From CAYMST01 sp964393115 (lineage in GTDB: Bacteria; Bacteroidota; Bacteroidia; Cytophagales; Cyclobacteriaceae): DNA of 9,429 nt. The translations under genes and the position numbers were made by a program. This document shows, piece after piece, positions 7,617 to 9,429 of this stretch; within the stretch, counting starts at the first letter, position 1; the number at the start of each line of letters is the position of its first letter. The DNA lies in NCBI GenBank assembly GCA_964393115.1, contig CAYMST010000189.1, positions 1 through 9,429 on the forward strand. The letters are read 5' to 3'. A model generated the notes under the pieces. It was not told where the DNA came from. It was given only the letters and a program-made list of their open reading frames with translations, and ran no database searches.

Positions 7617-8120
7617 TCGGATCCGTAAGTATTTTGATCAATTTTGAGCCGTTCTTGAAACGATTAAAAATTGTTTTTTTTCCAGATTTGAAAAGATGTA
7701 ACAAAATGTAAATTCAGTGTAACCAGATTTATTGGGAATCAAAAAACAAGTTTTTCATTACGTTATTATTGCCACGTAAGAGCACTCAAAAAACATTGAA
7801 ATATCATACACCACCGACTATATCATATAGTTCATCATCGTAGCAACATGATTTTAATGCCGTTTTTTTGATTTCTTATTCATTATCCTAGAGACAATTG
7901 CATGCCTTTGCGCTATACTTCCAAAAGTCTACTGTCAAAAGACATGACCGTTGAAAATATCGCGTTAATCCTGATAAAAACTAAAACACTGTTGGTATCT
8001 GAATTCTATACTGATTAAAGTATCCGTGCTTAGTAGGACATGAAATTGGTTTAAAGTAAATATCAAGTCTAATTCAGAACTTGTTCCAACCCGTTTGCGC
8101 AAGTATTTACTATTAGGTGC

Positions 8121-8154
8121 AAAAAAAAGTCACAGTGGAAACCACTGTGACTTT
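8121..8154 (-). terminator. intrinsic terminator of the SGNH-hydrolase gene
   Basis: A perfect 13-bp inverted repeat with arms at 8142-8154 and 8126-8138 and a 3-nt loop. On the minus strand it is AAAGTCACAGTGG, TTT, then CCACTGTGACTTT running into an 8-base T-tract (8128-8121). It begins 37 nt after the stop codon of the upstream gene. This is a textbook Rho-independent terminator for minus-strand transcription. In the plus direction only three T follow the stem, so it should act one way. It separates the SGNH gene from the susC operon. Confidence 0.92.
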
Positions 8155-8191
8155 AAGGTGCTTAACAATTATTCTAAACTAGTTAACTAGC

Positions 8192-9429
8192 TTATTTAAC
8201 AACTATCTTGTAGTCAAGAGTAGAATTAACGTCTCTAACCTTGATCAAATAAACTCCTCTTTGTAAGCCGGACACCTTCAGATCAGCAGTACTCTTTGTA
8301 TGTGACTGAACCAATTGTCCGTTCATTCCATAAATACCCACTTGAGCTATTCCTTTTTGCCCTTCGAACTTCAAACTGAAGTTTCCTGTAGACGGATTAG
8401 GATATACCGAAATTACTGGATTTGAAATCCTTTCGACGCCATTTACATGTCGAGAACCTGACTGACTTGAGACCACCACATTATCAAAAGTGTACACCTC
8501 GTTTCCAGCACTGGTGACCCCTTTTACAATGATCTGTAGTGTATTCCCAGAAAGATTACTCTGGGTTACTGTAGTAGCCGAAATATCATCGTTTAGCTCT
8601 TGAACCAGTACTTCACTACCACCATTGAGACGATAATACACGCTTATGTAGTCAGCTGCTTCCTTATTGTTTCCAGAATCGTCTACATCTACGCTAAACG
8701 ATACACTACCGGCTCCAGAAACATCTATACTCTCTGAAGTCCACGTGCCTGGAGCAGAAGACCATTCTGACACCCTGAACGCTCCATTGGTCACGGCAAA
8801 ATAGCCTGACGCCCTAGATGAAGTCCATGCCGTAGAACCGTTATCCGACTCTGCTCCATTAGAAATACCCGAGAAATCCTCTGCCCAAATTGCACCTCCC
8901 GTAGGTGGTGGAGTACTGCCATTCACCGTAATGTTAACCACCGAAGAAGTTGTGCTTGCACCGTCATTATCAGTTGCTTTAGCTGTCAGCGAATAACTTC
9001 CAGCAGACACACCAGACCAAGTATAGGTGAATGGAGCACTGTTATCTTCGCCAAGCTTCGTATTTCCTTGGTAGAATTCTACTTTAGAGACCGAGCCGTC
9101 ACTATCGCTAGCCGATGCTGAAATCGTGATATTTCCTCCCGCAGTGAATGTGGCACCATTTGCAGGCGAAGAGATACTCACACTTGGCGCATCATTACCT
9201 GCAGGTGGCGGTGGTGGTGTAGAACCTCCCCAGTTGTCTAAAACAGGCACTAAATGATCGTACCAAGAATTCGCAAGTTTTTCGTACCCAGAAGCCGTTG
9301 GGTGTAGCTGGTCGGAACTAATATCTCCAGAACCCCATCCTGGATAGTTTCTGTTATCTACAAAGACGATATTTCTTCCTTGATTAGAATACTTCTGAAC
9401 GATTTCTGGAACATCTTCATTGAATACAG
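8192..9429 (-). CDS. secreted SGNH/GDSL hydrolase with Ig-like, beta-sandwich and T9SS sorting domains (5' end outside window)
   Basis: The C-terminal 411 residues of a larger exported esterase-like protein; the reading frame is open to the window edge, so the true start lies beyond it. Counting from the first visible full codon (9427-9425): residues 1-62 are the end of an SGNH-hydrolase domain, with VDNRNYPGWGSG followed by DQLHP, giving catalytic Asp39 and His42, then SGYEKLANSWYDHL. A Pro-rich linker (70-75) leads to a bacterial Ig-like domain at about 80-169 (SISSPANGATF, KVEFYQGNTKLGE, ATDNDGA). A second Pro-rich linker precedes a jelly-roll-like beta-sandwich at about 178-321 (AEDFSG to YTFDNVVVSS). 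The T9SS type A tail is at about 331-411, with VYPNPSTGNFSL and a VVK end. The Ser nucleophile and oxyanion-hole blocks are not visible. The block around DQLHP resembles carbohydrate acetyl esterases such as family CE3, so deacetylation of a polysaccharide is plausible but unproven. It has its own terminator. A GTG at 9250 is an internal Val, not the start. Confidence 0.88.
   Translation of the reverse strand, partial: VFNEDVPEIVQKYSNQGRNIVFVDNRNYPGWGSGDISSDQLHPTASGYEKLANSWYDHLVPVLDNWGGSTPPPPPAGNDAPSVSISSPANGATFTAGGNITISASASDSDGSVSKVEFYQGNTKLGEDNSAPFTYTWSGVSAGSYSLTAKATDNDGASTTSSVVNITVNGSTPPPTGGAIWAEDFSGISNGAESDNGSTAWTSSRASGYFAVTNGAFRVSEWSSAPGTWTSESIDVSGAGSVSFSVDVDDSGNNKEAADYISVYYRLNGGSEVLVQELNDDISATTVTQSNLSGNTLQIIVKGVTSAGNEVYTFDNVVVSSQSGSRHVNGVERISNPVISVYPNPSTGNFSLKFEGQKGIAQVGIYGMNGQLVQSHTKSTADLKVSGLQRGVYLIKVRDVNSTLDYKIVVK

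Larger units (their letters stand above)
7399..8120. other. long non-coding region upstream of the susC operon
   Basis: 722 bp between the start of susC and the terminator of the upstream gene. I see no credible coding sequence, tRNA or rRNA on either strand. The susC-proximal part (about 7471-7616) holds the candidate promoter, four AGCGGT copies and an imperfect direct duplication, all listed separately. The distal part (about 7620-8120) is A/T-rich with several homopolymer runs (for example at 7673-7681 and 7741-7755), and nothing in it can be assigned. This length is generous for a promoter region alone and leaves room for a regulator site, a small RNA or a decayed gene. Confidence 0.7.

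Noticed and set aside
7628..7635. Plus-strand TATTTTG as a divergent promoter -7 element
   Set aside because: It is one base short of TAnnTTTG, and no plus-strand gene follows it.
7742..7755. Inverted repeat AAAAAC-AA-GTTTTT as a terminator or operator
   Set aside because: Only 6 bp, almost all A-T, with a 2-nt loop; it is too weak to distinguish from chance in this A/T-rich region.
7922..7941. Paired CAAAAG copies as a second minus-strand promoter
   Set aside because: On the minus strand each gives CTTTTG but without TA at the required position, so neither matches the -7 consensus.
8192..9250. Complete gene starting at GTG 9250
   Set aside because: The frame is open upstream to the window edge and encodes a recognisable SGNH-hydrolase C-terminus, so the GTG is an internal Val codon.
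1..9429. CRISPR array, tRNA, insertion sequence or integrase signature
   Set aside because: I saw no regularly spaced repeats, no tRNA-like sequence, no transposase or integrase motifs, and no terminal inverted repeats.

Overview
The window looks like part of a glycan-utilisation locus from a Bacteroidota bacterium, probably a free-living or marine member of the Cytophagales or a relative. The evidence is an adjacent SusC/SusD pair, two proteins ending in type IX secretion (T9SS) type A sorting domains, A/T-rich start regions without clear Shine-Dalgarno sequences, and a TAnnTTTG-type promoter element. The lineage below phylum is inferred from protein style only. All five genes lie on the minus strand, so transcription runs from high to low coordinates.

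Layout, in transcription order. At 9429-8192 is the 3' part of a gene for a multidomain secreted protein. It has the end of an SGNH/GDSL esterase domain with its catalytic Asp-x-x-His, then a bacterial Ig-like domain, a beta-sandwich module and a T9SS tail. The 5' end is beyond the window. It is closed by a strong intrinsic terminator at 8154-8121. A 793-bp non-coding stretch follows. Its half next to susC holds a candidate promoter and a cluster of short direct repeats. Then come a SusC-type TonB-dependent transporter (7398-4264), a SusD-type lipoprotein (4257-2563), a CBM9-like secreted protein with a T9SS tail (2551-1556) and, after a 103-nt gap, a GH27-family glycoside hydrolase (1452-43). 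SusC, SusD and the CBM9-like gene are separated by only 6 and 11 nt and almost certainly form one operon. GH27 probably belongs to it.

How they may work together (inference): the CBM9-like protein and SusD capture glycan at the cell surface, SusC imports oligosaccharide using TonB energy, and GH27, which has a plain signal peptide but no lipobox or T9SS tail, removes alpha-linked terminal sugars in the periplasm. The SGNH protein could remove ester groups outside the cell, but it is a separate transcription unit. The substrate cannot be read from the sequence. The GH27 differs from classical alpha-galactosidases at sugar-contacting positions, so its specificity is open. No regulator, tRNA, rRNA, CRISPR array or mobile element is visible. 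I see no wholly new system; the most interesting points are the atypical GH27 pocket and the repeat-bearing promoter region.
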